In this document: positions 24,730 through 33,002 of the stretch, in pieces
Layout: every line of letters starts with the position of its first letter
Position numbering within the stretch: the stretch's first letter is position 1
From: an uncultured Microcaldota archaeon
GTDB lineage: Archaea; Micrarchaeota; Micrarchaeia; Anstonellales; J096
DNA: 37,445 bases
Direction of reading: 5' to 3'
NCBI GenBank assembly: GCA_938083015.1
Contig: CALKCX010000006.1
Location: 1-37,445, forward strand
Notes under the pieces: model-generated
The model's database searches: none
Told to the model about the DNA's origin: nothing
What the model saw: only the letters and a program-made list of their open reading frames with translations
Program-made: the position numbers and the translations under genes

Positions 24730-25353
24730 TTATAATACTTTTTTTAAACCTTTTATAACTCCAATAGCAGCTTCTAAAGCATTGGCAACATAAATAGCTT
24801 TTTTACATTCTAAACTATTTCCTACTATGTATAACATACCTTTTTTGCCATCTTTCAATGCTAATTGGTATTCTGTTATATCTTCTGGAGAATCTCCTAT
24901 ATATATGAAATGTCTATCAAAATATGGATGTTTTACATCAACATCATCGATTACTTTTCTTATTAGACTAGCAAGATTATATTTTTCTGCCCATGTTTGT
25001 GCTTGAGATGAATGAGTAATCAAAATATTATCAATACCATGATTAAACACAATACTAAGTGCTGTCCTTGTATAATCAAAAGGTTTAGGATCTTTAATAG
25101 CTTCTCTATAAGTTTTTGCATCTCTAACTATACCTTGTACATTATCTTTGCCAATTAGTCTACTTATATATAATGCGTATACGTCCTTTGAATGTTTTTT
25201 AGCGTATGAACTTAGCATACTCCATTCTGATCTAAACTTATCTGGATCTATATTTACATCATGACCATGATCTCTTAAAGCTCTTTCTATTGCTCTTCTA
25301 GTTTTATCAGGTCTAGGTCTAAGTACTCCATCAAGATCCCAGTATACCCTCAT
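24730..25353 (-). CDS. HAD-superfamily phosphatase
   Basis: A 207-residue haloacid dehalogenase-type hydrolase. Motif I is WDLDGVLRP (Asp6, Asp8), motif II is ILITHS, and motif IV is YIGDSPEDITE. Between them is a helical cap (RAIERALRDHG to ISRLIGKDNVQG). The layout suits a phosphoglycolate-phosphatase-like small-molecule phosphatase; the substrate is unknown. The ATG is only 15 bases after the 3' end of the same-strand tRNA-Ile and no TATA box lies between, so the gene may be cotranscribed with that tRNA. Confidence 0.85.
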   Translation of the reverse strand: MRVYWDLDGVLRPRPDKTRRAIERALRDHGHDVNIDPDKFRSEWSMLSSYAKKHSKDVYALYISRLIGKDNVQGIVRDAKTYREAIKDPKPFDYTRTALSIVFNHGIDNILITHSSQAQTWAEKYNLASLIRKVIDDVDVKHPYFDRHFIYIGDSPEDITEYQLALKDGKKGMLYIVGNSLECKKAIYVANALEAAIGVIKGLKKVL

Positions 25354-25368
25354 ATTAAATCAGCTCTT

Positions 25369-25460
25369 TGGGCCTGGTGGGATTTGAACCCACGACCTAC
25401 GGCTAGCTTAGACAGAGTGTCCTATAAGACCGTCGCTCTGCCTAGCTGAGCTACAGGCCC
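25369..25460 (-). tRNA. tRNA-Ile(TAT) with an 18-nt intron
   Basis: On the minus strand the acceptor GGGCCTG pairs with CAGGCCC, followed by discriminator A. The D stem is GCTC/GAGC and the T arm GTGGG-TTCAAAT-CCCAC. The anticodon stem ACGGT/GCCGT (one T-G pair) is interrupted by an intron. Removing it leaves loop CTTATAA, hence anticodon TAT for the AUA codon. Most archaea instead read AUA with a CAU anticodon modified to agmatidine by TiaS; UAU is known from Nanoarchaeum equitans. A TTTAAA box is centred 25.5 bp upstream. CCA is not encoded. Confidence 0.92.
25405..25422 (-). other. tRNA-Ile intron at 37/38, bulge-helix-bulge
   Basis: The 18-base intron GGACACTCTGTCTAAGCT fits an archaeal splicing substrate exactly. 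A central 4-bp helix CTTA/TAAG is flanked by 3-nt bulges TAG and CTA. The outer helix is the anticodon stem and the inner stem GAC/GTC closes a 5-base loop. Splicing would cut after TA in the first bulge and after CT in the second, the canonical position between nucleotides 37 and 38. Confidence 0.85.
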
Positions 25461-25482
25461 TAATTATATCAACAGTTACTAT

Positions 25483-25515
25483 TTTAAATTTTATCAATTT
25501 TACAAATAATTTAAA
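25483..25515. promoter_or_regulatory. Divergent TATA boxes, tRNA-Ile and HAD-nucleotidyltransferase
   Basis: TTTAAA at 25483-25488 is centred 25.5 bp from the tRNA-Ile 5' end. TTTAAA at 25510-25515 is centred 25.5 bp from the ATG at 25538. Unlike the shorter divergent gaps in the window, this 77-bp gap carries one box per direction. Confidence 0.55.
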
Positions 25516-25537
25516 AAACAATATTTTATATAAACAT

Positions 25538-26608
25538 ATGAAAATTGTAGTAGATTTAGATGGTGTAATAATATCTTTGCCACCTTCTTATAAAGATAAA
25601 GATAAGGTCATATTTGATTACAATATGGTGGAGTTTTTAAAACATAGAAAAAGATTAGGAGACTATATAATAATCTTTTCCTCTAATGGAATGAATAGTA
25701 ATAACAACGATATTGGCAAAGTATATACGAAAAATTATGTTAGAATATTTAATTTGTTAAAAGACAATGACGTACCTTTTGATGAATTAATATTAGGTAA
25801 ACCAAATGCAGATATATATATTGATGATAAAGCTATTCGATATACCAAATATTATAATCTAAATCTTCCATATTTTATAATAACAGCAGCAGGTGCAGGA
25901 AATAGAACTAAAGATATATCTAATTTACCTAAGCCAGTTATACCTATATTGGGCAAACCTATGTTATATTGGGCAATGAAATCTTTACCTTTAGATATAG
26001 CTCAAAAGATAATATTAATATATAGAGACGATATTGTGCTTGAGACCTTTAAAACTAGCTTATCCGAGTTAGGTTATAACGATTATTTTATAGATGAAAA
26101 ATTAGAACATGTTAAAATAGATAAAGTTACTAGAGGACAAGCAGAAACAGTTTTATACGCAGAAAATCTAATAGATAATTCTCCAATAGTTATATATAAC
26201 ATCGATACTTATTTTAGATCTTACTATATTAAATCGAAGTTGTTAACATTTTCAAATAAATATGAAGGAATAATTGGTGGTTTTTATGCTAAAAATCCAG
26301 CTTTGAGTTTTATCAAAGTAGACAATGATAAAGTCGTCGATATTGAAGAGAAAAAAGTTATATCCGAAATAGCAACTACCGGCCTATACGGATTTAAGAA
26401 TTTTTCAATATTTAAACATTATTATGATAATTACGTAGATGAGATAATAAAAAATTATAGAGAAGCTTATATAGCACCTATTTATAAATATATGATAGCT
26501 GATGGAAGAGAAATCTGGTATGATATAGGCGAATGTGCTTATACTTTAGGTTCTAAAACTGAGGTGGAAGAATTTGAAAGATTCTTTAAATCACAAGACC
26601 AGTGTTAA
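25538..26608 (+). CDS. Fused HAD phosphatase and sugar-phosphate nucleotidyltransferase
   Basis: A 356-residue two-domain protein. Residues 1-110 are a HAD domain: DLDGV (Asp6, Asp8), FSSN (motif II), GKPNAD (Lys88) and IDDKAI (motif IV), similar to small HAD proteins of capsule clusters. Residues 112-350 are an NTP transferase domain with ITAAGAGNRTKD, LPKPVIPILGKPML (130-143) and the metal aspartate in YNIDTYF. Such enzymes make NDP-sugars or CDP-linked alcohols. The next gene is an APH-like kinase overlapping by 35 bases, so phosphorylation and nucleotidyl transfer on one metabolite is a reasonable inference, as in LicA/LicC-type pairs. The product probably feeds surface glycan synthesis. 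Confidence 0.85.
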   Translation: MKIVVDLDGVIISLPPSYKDKDKVIFDYNMVEFLKHRKRLGDYIIIFSSNGMNSNNNDIGKVYTKNYVRIFNLLKDNDVPFDELILGKPNADIYIDDKAIRYTKYYNLNLPYFIITAAGAGNRTKDISNLPKPVIPILGKPMLYWAMKSLPLDIAQKIILIYRDDIVLETFKTSLSELGYNDYFIDEKLEHVKIDKVTRGQAETVLYAENLIDNSPIVIYNIDTYFRSYYIKSKLLTFSNKYEGIIGGFYAKNPALSFIKVDNDKVVDIEEKKVISEIATTGLYGFKNFSIFKHYYDNYVDEIIKNYREAYIAPIYKYMIADGREIWYDIGECAYTLGSKTEVEEFERFFKSQDQC

Positions 26609-27476
26609 TATAGAAATAAAAGATAATAAAGTTATAAAAAAAGCTCAATCTGAAGATTTTCTATATCAAATACGATGGTTCTTAGAGTTACCTAATGAAT
26701 TAAGAGATTTAATACCAAAAGTATATTCTTTCTCTTTAGAAGAGAAGTTTATCGAGCTTGAATACTATCCAGAAGGTAGTATTGATAAATACTTTGTTCA
26801 TGGAAATTATCAAATAATTCAGAATGCACTTTTATTCTTAGATAATATCATAGATAGGTTTTCTAAATATAAAAAAACAGCTAATTCTGAAGATATTTAT
26901 AATATGTATTATGTAAAGACAGTTGAAAGGTTGAATAAATTAAAACAAATAGGTGATCAAGAAATTAGAGATATTTTGCAAAGAGAATACATATATATAA
27001 ATGAAGAGAGAATGTTTGGAATATCGAAGATAATCGAATTATCTAAAAAATATGTTGACAAATTTATTATCAATGAATATCAATTAATACATGGCGATTT
27101 GTGTTTTAACAATATATTAAAATCTAATCAATCTTTTGTGCTAATAGACCCAAGGGGAATGTTTGGCAATACCTTTATGTATGGAGACGTTAAATACGAT
27201 ATTGCAAAGATATCTCATTCTCTATTGGGCGGTTATGATTTTATCATGTTTGATAAATTTAAATTATTGAGGAATGAAGGTTATATATTAGAATATCCTA
27301 AAACAAATATAAGAATTCCGAAACTTCAACATATTCACATAGATGCTAATATAAGATACATCGAGGCCCATTTATTTCTATCTATGACGCCTTTACATAT
27401 ATATAATTTGGAAAGAGTAAAAGCTATGTTGATAAACGGTATTAGACTGTTCAATCTCTATTCCATATATTTATAA
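26574..27476 (+). CDS. APH/choline-kinase-like small-molecule kinase
   Basis: A 300-residue protein of the aminoglycoside phosphotransferase/choline kinase fold. The catalytic loop is LIHGDLCFNNIL (His173, Asp175, Asn179), the metal-binding segment is VLIDPRG (Asp192), and the likely nucleotide lysine is near residues 18-25 (NKVIKKAQSED). The start is a TTG inside the upstream gene; no in-frame ATG occurs before the conserved lysine region. The fold phosphorylates small alcohols or sugars; in capsule loci such kinases pair with nucleotidyltransferases. It is coupled to the HAD-nucleotidyltransferase upstream and converges with the glycosyltransferase, overlapping 19 bases. Antibiotic resistance is not implied. 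Confidence 0.8.
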   Translation: MKDSLNHKTSVNIEIKDNKVIKKAQSEDFLYQIRWFLELPNELRDLIPKVYSFSLEEKFIELEYYPEGSIDKYFVHGNYQIIQNALLFLDNIIDRFSKYKKTANSEDIYNMYYVKTVERLNKLKQIGDQEIRDILQREYIYINEERMFGISKIIELSKKYVDKFIINEYQLIHGDLCFNNILKSNQSFVLIDPRGMFGNTFMYGDVKYDIAKISHSLLGGYDFIMFDKFKLLRNEGYILEYPKTNIRIPKLQHIHIDANIRYIEAHLFLSMTPLHIYNLERVKAMLINGIRLFNLYSIYL

Positions 27477-28630
27477 GGATCGCATGTTAAATAAAATATA
27501 TTGGAAAGAATTGTCATACCTAAGGTAATTAATGATAAGAATAATATTATAGGTATAGAGAATAAAACAAATAATCTATTGATATTAGAATACGATATTT
27601 CGTAATAAGCGTTATCCTCTGGTATTATACAGATTATCTTTGGAGTTAACAATCTATATATGCTTGTTTGTAATCCAAAACCATTACTAGATATTAATAC
27701 ATTCTTTTTATTAAATAATAGTTTAATAATCGCAGATAATCTTGATAAAATTCCCCCTTTATCCATCTCTCTTATATCGAATACATCTGTTGGTTTATCT
27801 ATAGGTTTGTGTTGATTAATAGATTGAAATGTTTTTAGATTAGAATCTTTGTAAAATCTACCAGTATTTCTAGTAATTCCATCGATTATACCTAAGATAG
27901 AAGGAAGTATTGACTTTCTATCGTGAAATATCATAAATAAAATGTCAAAATACATTGACGATATGTATAAAAAATGTTTAAAAATATTTGAAGATTTCGA
28001 CATCTTTATTATTAGATTACGATTTGATAGGTAATTATTAATAGAGAATGGACTTTTTCTATGATATTTTTTGTAATGTTCATGAATTACTTTAAAATTA
28101 TCGATTTTTATTATTTGATTTGGATTTACAGTTTGTAATGCATAAGCATCTTCATAAAAAAAGTATAAGGCCGGACACATATTTACCTTAACATCTTTTG
28201 ATAAAGTAGCGTATCTCCACATTTGATAATCTAAATATCCAGGTTGAGTAAGTGGAATTTTAAGATATCCTTTTTCTCTTATCTTAAATGGCAAATCCAT
28301 ATCTTGAGGATAGCAATCGTCTTCAGCAAAAGTTATAAACTCATAATTATTATCTATAGCGTATTTATAACCTATGTAAAACCCCCCTGCTGGACCATCG
28401 TCGTATTTTCTTTTTATCAATATTACATTATGGGGGTAATTTTTAAGTATTTTCTTTACTTTCTCCAAATCAACTTTATAACCTAAGACCAATATAATAT
28501 CGTATATCGGTGATAGCTTTGATAAGTGTTTATCTATATAATCTAATCTGTCAAACATTACTATTATAATAGCGTGATCATTGATTTTAATACCTTCTAT
28601 TATATCTACGATATTATTAAGATCTTTCAT
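27458..28630 (-). CDS. Membrane-associated GT2-like glycosyltransferase
   Basis: A 390-residue protein with a GT-A-type N-terminal domain. IIIVMFDRLDYIDKHL opens the fold, DDGPAGGFYIGYKYA (77-91) resembles the GGAGGF segment of galactofuranosyl- and rhamnosyltransferases, and ITFAEDDCYP (99-108) carries the metal-binding Asp residues. HEHYKKYHRKSPF lies in the acceptor region. A C-terminal hydrophobic stretch (about 345-380) is a membrane anchor. It follows the surface-protein gene by only 5 bases on the same strand, so the two form an operon; this suggests it glycosylates that protein or a linked surface glycan, which is inference. Donor sugar unknown. Confidence 0.82.
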   Translation of the reverse strand: MKDLNNIVDIIEGIKINDHAIIIVMFDRLDYIDKHLSKLSPIYDIILVLGYKVDLEKVKKILKNYPHNVILIKRKYDDGPAGGFYIGYKYAIDNNYEFITFAEDDCYPQDMDLPFKIREKGYLKIPLTQPGYLDYQMWRYATLSKDVKVNMCPALYFFYEDAYALQTVNPNQIIKIDNFKVIHEHYKKYHRKSPFSINNYLSNRNLIIKMSKSSNIFKHFLYISSMYFDILFMIFHDRKSILPSILGIIDGITRNTGRFYKDSNLKTFQSINQHKPIDKPTDVFDIREMDKGGILSRLSAIIKLLFNKKNVLISSNGFGLQTSIYRLLTPKIICIIPEDNAYYEISYSNINRLFVLFSIPIILFLSLITLGMTILSNIFYLTCDPYKYME

Positions 28631-28635
28631 CTATT

Positions 28636-31600
28636 CTATTTTTTCATTTTTCTTAATATTAATATTACTGCTATGACTAAAATTGCTATTAATAGTATTA
28701 ACCACCAATAAGATCCTATATTTCTATCTTTGTTATACTGTTCTATCTGCTTAACCTCTTTTTCTGTATCTTCAATCTTTTGTTCATAATCTGTTTGTTT
28801 AGTTTCTTGTTCAATAATCTTAGGTTTTTCCTTCTCCGTATTATTAGGTAATGTAATGTTATTGTTAGGTAATGTGATATTGGTACTAGGTAATGTAATA
28901 TTTGATTGATTAAATCCGGTTTGTGGAATATTCTGAGTGATATTGGTAATATTTTGACTTATATTTTGATTAGTCGTATTCTGTGTAACATTTTGATTAA
29001 TACTTTGATTTTGTGTAACATTATTGCTTACATTCTGCGTAATATTACTAGATGCATTATTACTAGATCCACCATTATTACTAGATGAACCGCCACTTTG
29101 TCCAGAGCCTCCTTGTACAACATAGAAAACTATTCTAGAAGATTTGTTATTAACTCCGTCTGTACATTCAACAGTAAAATTGTAATTTCCTGTTGACAAT
29201 TGATGAGCTACACTATAAATAGTACCATTTTGAACAGATACTGTATTATAATAACTAGAATTACCGCTTATATTATAACTACATGTTAATACATTAGCAA
29301 GATTATCTGTAACATTGAATCTAAAGTTTACATTACCAACAGAATGCACAGAATTATTAATAGGTGCTATTATATTTACATTAGGTGCCTGATTGTCTAC
29401 AATTCCTCCAAAAGTCAAAGGATAATAATCAATAGAACCATTTATATTATATGGCGCATCACATATGTTATCGTTATCGTTATCTGAACAGGTATCCGAA
29501 TAACCGTCCATATTAGGTGTTGTCCAATAGTTACCACCTATATAAGGTGTATTTATTATACTAGGCCCAGGCTGTCTAGAAGTATTCAATAAAAGTACTG
29601 AATTTTGAATATCAAGTGTTATATTACCCGATATATTTATAATATTATTAAAAAGCCACAATTTACTACCTCTATAAACCCATATTTGTCCACGATTTAG
29701 TCTTATCTTATTATTATTTAAAACTGCACTAGAATTGAAATCAATATAGGCAAATAAGTCATTGTAAAATTCAGAATTAGTTAAGCTTAGATTAGAATAA
29801 TCTAAATATATGCCTCCATATACAAACATATTTTCACTTAAATTAACTTCAGAATAAACAAGGCTAAGACCATATTCGATAAGATTATATTTTATATTGT
29901 TATTAACACTATTTACCTGCAAAAATATTATTGTGTTTATTCTATTGATCATCACGTTTGGCGTATTATTAGTATTCTCCAATGTTATAGAAGCTATTTT
30001 ATTATCTAATATTGTTATGTTATTGTTCTGTCTTCTTATTTTTAGTTGATAAATTTTATTATTTGTAATTAACATATTACTACAATTTTCAATATTTATT
30101 GTTGGCCATCCAAATACACTGCCTTTATAATACATACCATCCATATAGGAATTGGTAACATTAGATATCGTCATTTCTATTGTTGAATCTAATACTCCGA
30201 AATTCGTACCATTAGCTATAAAAGCTGTTATACTATATGTATCAAATTCAGCATTTATAATACTAAAATATGAGAAGTTTCTAAAGAATATATATGTAAC
30301 AAACCTTCTAGTTATCTGATATCCGTTTCCATCTAAAACCTTATTACTGAAATTTTCAATATACAAATTATTATTCATTATTTGTATATCATTTATAAGT
30401 CTAATTATGTTACAATTATTATTGTTAAATGCGTTTATCAATTCTACTTGATTTGATACATTACATACATTTGGTAAATTAGTCAATGTCAATGGATACT
30501 GGTCTATTAAAGATGAAACTTGATAAGGTGAATCACATATATTATTTTGATCCACATCATTGCACGTCTCTGAATATCCTGTTCCATCTGGTTTTGCCCA
30601 ATAGTTACCACCAATGTATTGCGTATCTAATATAGATACCCCCATAATAAGAGGAGAATTAAGCAATATCGAATCACCTTCTATATTGTATTGAGAGGCA
30701 TTGATTATGTTATTATACACTTTTACCATAGAGTTATTTGCCATTATACTAGTATTATAAAGTACATTCTTACTAATCTTAATCGAACTGCTATTGAATA
30801 ACAATAAGCTATTTATAAAGTAAGCTTTTTCTAAAACTTGACCAATCGTATTTTCATAATATATCAAGCTTCTATTGAATACATCGTTTGACGTATTAAA
30901 CACAGATTGAAATATCGATAGGTTTGAATTTCTAAAGTTAGAAATGTTTGATATAAATGTTGATTCAAATAGATTGATGTTACTGTCTATAAATTCAGAA
31001 TTAAAAGATACTACATAAGAAGTATTACTAAAAATCCTGCCAGTTAGATTACTTAAACCTATACCGATTACAGCCATATTTGATGTAACATTGCTATTAA
31101 GATAGCTTAAATAAATAAGCAAAGTACTATTGAAGACAAAAATATTGCTTTCTATTTTAGAATACATTACCTTTATTTCTTGTAAGTTATTAGAAGACAT
31201 GTTACCTCGAACAGTTATATCATAAAAGGTTATAATGTTTGGATTAATTAAATTTAGATTACCAGTCAATATTTTATTATTTCCGTATAAAAATAACGAT
31301 CTGTTTAACGTTAAATTCGAACTTAATCCTATATTATTTAACATTCTTATAGTATTACAGCTATTGTTATTAACTGCTGCTCTTAATTCATTCTCTGTAG
31401 ATACATCACAAAAAGTAAATTGAGTATTATTAGTTAGAGGATAGTAATCATAATGGCCATTATATTGATATGGAACATCACATATATTATTTTGATCCAA
31501 ATCATTGCACGTCTCTGAATATCCTGTTCCATCTGGTTTTGCCCAATAGTTACCACCAATGTATTGCGTACCTATTATACTAGTTCCTTGGGTTAAATGA

Positions 31601-32952
31601 GTATTCAATGATAGACTTGGAGAAGATGTTATTATTATAGGATCTGAGCTAGTATTGAATATGTTATTATAAAATAACAATCTATAATCGGTATTTACGT
31701 ATATTTTAGATAATTGAAATATAGAAGAACTTATTTCTCCTGAAGATTGTTCTTCTAAAGTTAAATTAGAATTGTTTATAAATAGATCATTGCTTATGTT
31801 AAAGTAATTTTTAGTAAGATTAAAGTTAGAAGAAAAGTATGTATTGTTATACGTTTCTACACTGTATTCTTCAGTAGATATATTTGAGAAGTTTATCATG
31901 TTATGCTCCATATTTAAATCTGATCTAAATAGATAAATATAACTGTTATTAACTATACTGGAATTTAAATAAAGACTTGAACCGTATTTTATCTCTAAGT
32001 TACTTGAAGATATTGAAATATTCGTTAAGTATAAATCGGTATCTTCTGTTTTTAATTCTGTGTTATAAATTTTTCCTTTGTTCCAATTCAATTCTATTTC
32101 ACGACCATTACCACCTTGATAGGATTTAAAAGAGATGTTATATAAAGATACGTTTTCAAAATTCACATATATAGTTGGCGATCTTCCATTATATATACTA
32201 ATTTCTCCATTTTCAAATCTACAGTTTAAAACACTTACATCTTCTAAATTATCGGTTTGAGTTAATCTAAATTGAGAATTATTGCTAAATAAACAATCCA
32301 TAATTGCATAGTTACGACCATTGTCTATTTTTAAATTATTATTTAGAAAGGTAGAATTGATTAATTCAAATTGTACTAATTTGTACAATTCAACAGTCCC
32401 ATTTGTAAACATAGAATTTTCTATATTTATAAATTCAGAAAAATCAATACTAATATAAGCGACGATAATACTGTTATTAATATTCATCTCTTCAATTCTA
32501 TTCATACGTATATCAGTAAACAATATTGTTGTATTATCAAAAGCTATGTTTTGCCCATTATTATATGTTAAAGATAAGTTTGTCAATTTAGAATCTTTGA
32601 AAATCAAATCGTCAGTATAGTATAAATATAAATAAGAATTGTTAATTTTAACATTAGTAAAATTTATTAGATAAGAATTTGTTAAATTTAAAGACGTTAA
32701 AATATTTAAGTTAGAAAATGTAATATTATAAGAATAATCTAATCTTAAAGCATATCGACCTGTTAAAGCTTTATCATTTCCCAAAATAATCTTGTGCCTA
32801 ACATTATTCAAAATGTAATGATTGTCAAAAGAGATATCATCTAAAAGATTTATCTGATTACAAGACACATTGTTTAAAGCTGATATGAATTCGGTAATGT
32901 TATTGACATTACAACCAAAAGATACGATAGTCAATATTAATAACCATAACAT
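28636..32952 (-). CDS. Giant cell-surface protein, three beta-helix modules
   Basis: 1438 residues with an N-terminal signal peptide (MLWLLILTIVSFGC) and a C-terminal membrane helix (about 1412-1432, WWLILLIAILVIAVILIL) followed by KMKK, so it is exported and anchored. Three modules start at about residues 14, 510 and 826, each opening with a Cys-capped segment (EL..A..N..CN.I.L). Each has beta-helix Asn-rich rungs and ends with an IGGNYW...C.D.D.NNICD.PY...YPLT cap, as in NosD/CASH proteins. The DxDxNNICD parts may bind calcium. An Ig-like domain (about 1190-1280) and a low-complexity Asn/Thr/Gln/Ser stalk (about 1283-1360) precede a coiled coil. N-glycosylation sequons are very dense. Probably an adhesin or S-layer-like protein for host or neighbour contact. 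Confidence 0.88.
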   Translation of the reverse strand: MLWLLILTIVSFGCNVNNITEFISALNNVSCNQINLLDDISFDNHYILNNVRHKIILGNDKALTGRYALRLDYSYNITFSNLNILTSLNLTNSYLINFTNVKINNSYLYLYYTDDLIFKDSKLTNLSLTYNNGQNIAFDNTTILFTDIRMNRIEEMNINNSIIVAYISIDFSEFINIENSMFTNGTVELYKLVQFELINSTFLNNNLKIDNGRNYAIMDCLFSNNSQFRLTQTDNLEDVSVLNCRFENGEISIYNGRSPTIYVNFENVSLYNISFKSYQGGNGREIELNWNKGKIYNTELKTEDTDLYLTNISISSSNLEIKYGSSLYLNSSIVNNSYIYLFRSDLNMEHNMINFSNISTEEYSVETYNNTYFSSNFNLTKNYFNISNDLFINNSNLTLEEQSSGEISSSIFQLSKIYVNTDYRLLFYNNIFNTSSDPIIITSSPSLSLNTHLTQGTSIIGTQYIGGNYWAKPDGTGYSETCNDLDQNNICDVPYQYNGHYDYYPLTNNTQFTFCDVSTENELRAAVNNNSCNTIRMLNNIGLSSNLTLNRSLFLYGNNKILTGNLNLINPNIITFYDITVRGNMSSNNLQEIKVMYSKIESNIFVFNSTLLIYLSYLNSNVTSNMAVIGIGLSNLTGRIFSNTSYVVSFNSEFIDSNINLFESTFISNISNFRNSNLSIFQSVFNTSNDVFNRSLIYYENTIGQVLEKAYFINSLLLFNSSSIKISKNVLYNTSIMANNSMVKVYNNIINASQYNIEGDSILLNSPLIMGVSILDTQYIGGNYWAKPDGTGYSETCNDVDQNNICDSPYQVSSLIDQYPLTLTNLPNVCNVSNQVELINAFNNNNCNIIRLINDIQIMNNNLYIENFSNKVLDGNGYQITRRFVTYIFFRNFSYFSIINAEFDTYSITAFIANGTNFGVLDSTIEMTISNVTNSYMDGMYYKGSVFGWPTINIENCSNMLITNNKIYQLKIRRQNNNITILDNKIASITLENTNNTPNVMINRINTIIFLQVNSVNNNIKYNLIEYGLSLVYSEVNLSENMFVYGGIYLDYSNLSLTNSEFYNDLFAYIDFNSSAVLNNNKIRLNRGQIWVYRGSKLWLFNNIINISGNITLDIQNSVLLLNTSRQPGPSIINTPYIGGNYWTTPNMDGYSDTCSDNDNDNICDAPYNINGSIDYYPLTFGGIVDNQAPNVNIIAPINNSVHSVGNVNFRFNVTDNLANVLTCSYNISGNSSYYNTVSVQNGTIYSVAHQLSTGNYNFTVECTDGVNNKSSRIVFYVVQGGSGQSGGSSSNNGGSSNNASSNITQNVSNNVTQNQSINQNVTQNTTNQNISQNITNITQNIPQTGFNQSNITLPSTNITLPNNNITLPNNTEKEKPKIIEQETKQTDYEQKIEDTEKEVKQIEQYNKDRNIGSYWWLILLIAILVIAVILILRKMKK
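30532..30625. repeat. 94-bp repeat copy A in the surface protein gene
   Basis: Matches 31477-31570 with a single base difference (C versus A at the Asp/Asn codon region). It encodes the GGNYW...NNICD cap of module 2. The flanks diverge at once, so the identity is far above that of the modules as a whole. Confidence 0.9.
31477..31570. repeat. 94-bp repeat copy B in the surface protein gene
   Basis: Partner of 30532-30625, 93 of 94 bases identical, in direct orientation about 945 bp apart. It encodes the cap of module 1. The equivalent cap of module 3 (about 29440-29560) is clearly more diverged. Confidence 0.9.
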
Positions 32953-32976
32953 ATTATAATAAAAAACAAATAGCTT

Positions 32977-32982
32977 TTTAAA
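32977..32982. promoter_or_regulatory. Shared TATA box, surface protein and PIN-ligase operon
   Basis: TTTAAA within CTTTTTAAAGA. Its centre is 27.5 bp from the surface-protein ATG (32952) and 23.5 bp from the PIN-nuclease ATG (33003). One element may drive both the surface operon and the RNA cut-and-join operon. Confidence 0.55.
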
Positions 32983-33002
32983 GATATTTATTTAATTATT
33001 TT

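Noticed and set aside
25369-25460. tRNA-Lys(CTT) or an intronless reading of this gene
   Set aside because: CTT would put the anticodon out of register with U33 and leave 18 extra loop bases unexplained; the bulge-helix-bulge fold gives a normal 7-base loop with TAT.
26574-27476. Aminoglycoside resistance gene
   Set aside because: The APH fold is shared by many metabolic kinases, and its operon partner is a nucleotidyltransferase typical of surface-polymer pathways.
28906-29088. Small plus-strand frame in the stalk region
   Set aside because: Antisense of the low-complexity Asn/Thr/Gln stalk codons of the surface protein.
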